Source: a virus
Length of the DNA: 49,707 nt
Direction: 5' to 3' (one strand)
IMG/VR virus record: IMGVR_UViG_3300031673_000080
Coordinates: 1-49,707 of that record
A program made the translations under genes and the position numbers. Positions 48,223 through 49,707 of the stretch are shown one piece after another. The notes beneath the pieces were generated by a model, which was not told where the DNA came from, made no database searches, and saw nothing but the letters and a program-made list of their open reading frames with translations. Each line of letters starts with the position of its first letter. Within the stretch, counting starts at the first letter, position 1.

Positions 48223-49029
48223 ATGTCTATACTCAAGGGTAACTACACAGACGGATTTCTTTTAACCTCTCAGCGGGTCGCGCTGAAGGTCGCCATGAAA
48301 GGCAAGAACACCGACAGCGTCCTCTGGCTCTACGGAACCCCGGCCAACGGCCAGGTCGCCGGCGGGGCCGATGGGTGCGAACTCGCCCAGGGCGTCCTGA
48401 AATGCGAGTTCTACCGCGGTCCCGGCCAGCAATTCCTCACCGCCGACGCCACCAACGCGGACTTCGACTGGGGCGGGGCCTACGACGTGGCCGCCCGGAT
48501 CAGCGTGGGAAATTACGCGCTCAACACCAACGCCCTCGGTGGAATCCAAGCCCTCCGTGTCTACTGTCGTCAGTATTCCGGTGGGTCGATCGCCAACATG
48601 CTCGGTGCGGAGATCTCAGTGGACGACCGTGGAAGCGGCCAGTCTGTCGCTAACATGGTTGGTTGCCTCGTCACCATGCGTTCAAGCGGGGTCTGCTCGA
48701 CGCTCAACAACATCCTAGTTGTCGAATGCGTAGGCCAGGGATCGTTGACGCCGACGACCTGCACGGGAACGGCCATGCTCAAACTCCGGTCGACCCTGAC
48801 CTTGGCGACTGGCGCAAGGGCAACGGGCATCCACTTCGAGACCTCGGGAACCGGGGCGGGATGGACGAACGCTTTCTCGTTCCAGACGGCGGCCGGGAAG
48901 GAAGGGTTCACTGGAGCTTTGACGGGAAAGGAACAAGCAGACGCCGACATCGGCGGATACATCAAAATCTACGATGTCGCCGGAGCCAGAACGCTCTACA
49001 TCAACTGTTTTGAACACGCTCCGGATTAA
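48223..49029 (+). CDS. Putative decoration or head-fibre protein, haplotype B
   Basis: A 268-residue product, same length as haplotype A (674-1480). Residues 1-130 and the last 45 are mostly conserved; a middle block (about 130-210) differs more. A leader with AGGAGAGCG precedes the ATG. Virion role inferred from position. Confidence 0.65.
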   Translation: MSILKGNYTDGFLLTSQRVALKVAMKGKNTDSVLWLYGTPANGQVAGGADGCELAQGVLKCEFYRGPGQQFLTADATNADFDWGGAYDVAARISVGNYALNTNALGGIQALRVYCRQYSGGSIANMLGAEISVDDRGSGQSVANMVGCLVTMRSSGVCSTLNNILVVECVGQGSLTPTTCTGTAMLKLRSTLTLATGARATGIHFETSGTGAGWTNAFSFQTAAGKEGFTGALTGKEQADADIGGYIKIYDVAGARTLYINCFEHAPD

Positions 49030-49039
49030 CGGAATTCAC

Positions 49040-49061
49040 GGGGGGAGGCTTTTCTCCCCCC
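49040..49061 (+). terminator. GC-rich hairpin, haplotype B
   Basis: The same 8-bp stem as 1491-1512, loop GCTTTT instead of GTTTTT. Followed by TATCTCTAATTTTTTAGG. Confidence 0.55.
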
Positions 49062-49089
49062 TATCTCTAATTTTTTAGGAGGAACGATT

Positions 49090-49455
49090 ATGAAAAAGGA
49101 AAGCATGAAGAAAGAGAACGTGGCCCCCGAGGCCCCCGCGGTCGTCCTGACCGTGAAGGACAGACTTCTCTTCCAGGAGTTTTTCCCGGAGAGAGGGAAC
49201 CTGGTGACGAAGATCATGGAGAAGGACATCGCCGAGAAGGTGATCGTCGGCCAGGAGGAGGCCAAGGAGATCGGGCTGACGGTTCGCCCCGGCGGTCAAG
49301 GTGTGACGTGGAAGGACGACAAGGCCAAGGATAAGGCTTTCACCTTCACGGCCGCCGAGATCATGTTCCTCAAGGACCAGGTCGAGCGCCTGGACAAGGC
49401 CAACGCCTTCACGGCTGACACCGCCCAGGTGGCCAAGAAGATCAAGGGAATGTGA
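49090..49455 (+). CDS. Small virion-region protein, haplotype B
   Basis: A 121-residue product; the Lys-rich N-terminal repeat reads MKKESMKKENV and the Ala/Pro linker is three residues shorter than in 1539-1913. The folded part is nearly identical. TGATG overlap with the next gene. Confidence 0.7.
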   Translation: MKKESMKKENVAPEAPAVVLTVKDRLLFQEFFPERGNLVTKIMEKDIAEKVIVGQEEAKEIGLTVRPGGQGVTWKDDKAKDKAFTFTAAEIMFLKDQVERLDKANAFTADTAQVAKKIKGM

Positions 49456-49707
49456 TGTTCAAGCCGAACGTGCCGAAGGGATTTGCTAAGGCCCTGGCAA
49501 GAATTGATAAAACTTACCGTGTGTCGCCCACCGATGACGGCGACGGGTATTTTATTATCAAGGACATCGACCTGAGCATTAAGGAGAACGACGGGAAAAC
49601 CCTTCCGATCATAGGCCGTGACCTCAAGACCCTGCGCGTTCGCGGCCCCATGCCGATTCTCTGGATCTCCGGATTCGATGAGCAATGGCTTGAAGTCTTG
49701 AGGGCCA
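49455..49707 (+). CDS. Conserved 145-residue protein, haplotype B, cut by window end
   Basis: The first 84 residues of the 1913-2350 homologue. It differs mainly in residues 24-32, then is identical to the end of the window. The 3' end is missing only because the window stops. Confidence 0.75.
   Translation, partial: MFKPNVPKGFAKALARIDKTYRVSPTDDGDGYFIIKDIDLSIKENDGKTLPIIGRDLKTLRVRGPMPILWISGFDEQWLEVLRA

Larger units (their letters stand above)
47544..49707. repeat. Right copy of divergent terminal repeat
   Basis: Homologous to bases 1-2165. Nearly identical at its flanks and in the 124/145-residue genes, strongly diverged in the first decoration gene and in part of the second. See the left copy. 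Confidence 0.9.

Noticed and set aside
1-49707. tRNA genes, CRISPR arrays, insertion sequences, integrase or repressor
   Set aside because: None was seen by eye. A tRNA scan would be decisive and was not run.

Overview
This window is almost entirely one tailed-phage genome with a high-GC, bacterial-type layout: strong AGGAGG-like ribosome sites, dense genes, and many ATGA or TGATG stop/start overlaps. No host gene, tRNA, CRISPR array, integrase or recognisable repressor was seen. The host is unknown. The gene set (portal, scaffold, capsid, P22 gp4-like adaptor, tail hub, fibre, three ejection-type proteins, and no tape measure, tube or sheath) points to a short-tailed, podovirus-like particle.

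Layout. Bases 40441-49707 and 1-20401 (+ strand) form the late block: small proteins, terminase small and large subunits, portal, scaffold, major capsid protein, two putative decoration proteins, small connector genes, adaptor, tail hub, a fibre with an NHL-type propeller, virion ejection proteins including a 2181-residue giant, and a lysis set (transglycosylase, holin-like, spanin-like). Bases 20187-34588 (- strand) form one tightly coupled leftward operon for DNA metabolism: PD-(D/E)XK exonuclease plus RecT, a replisome organizer, a MazG-like enzyme, a PAPS-reductase-like protein, a Gp37/Gp68-like protein, a RadC/JAB protein, many small zinc-binding proteins and five single-pass membrane microproteins. 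Bases 34589-35354 are a divergent control region. Bases 35355-40342 (+) carry a rightward early set of small proteins that ends at a strong terminator.

The first ~2165 bases and the last ~2164 bases are homologous but not identical. The same stretch (capsid C-terminus through the 145-residue connector gene) appears twice, with near-identical flanks and strongly divergent decoration genes. The simplest reading is a circular or circularly permuted genome of about 47.5 kb assembled from a mixed population, so the two ends are two haplotypes. A true diverged tandem duplication is the alternative.

Most notable: the giant ejection protein contains a GGDEF-like module (DLLTG ... FDLAG ... RGGTADEF) and a separate sigma-factor-like stretch, so it may deliver signalling- or transcription-directed domains into the host with the DNA. 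A 19-base element centred on TGGATATAAGG occurs three times and is a candidate phage-specific promoter. A hairpin between the decoration genes shows compensatory base changes between the two haplotypes. Three NUMOD3-HNH genes each overlap the start codon of a downstream core gene.
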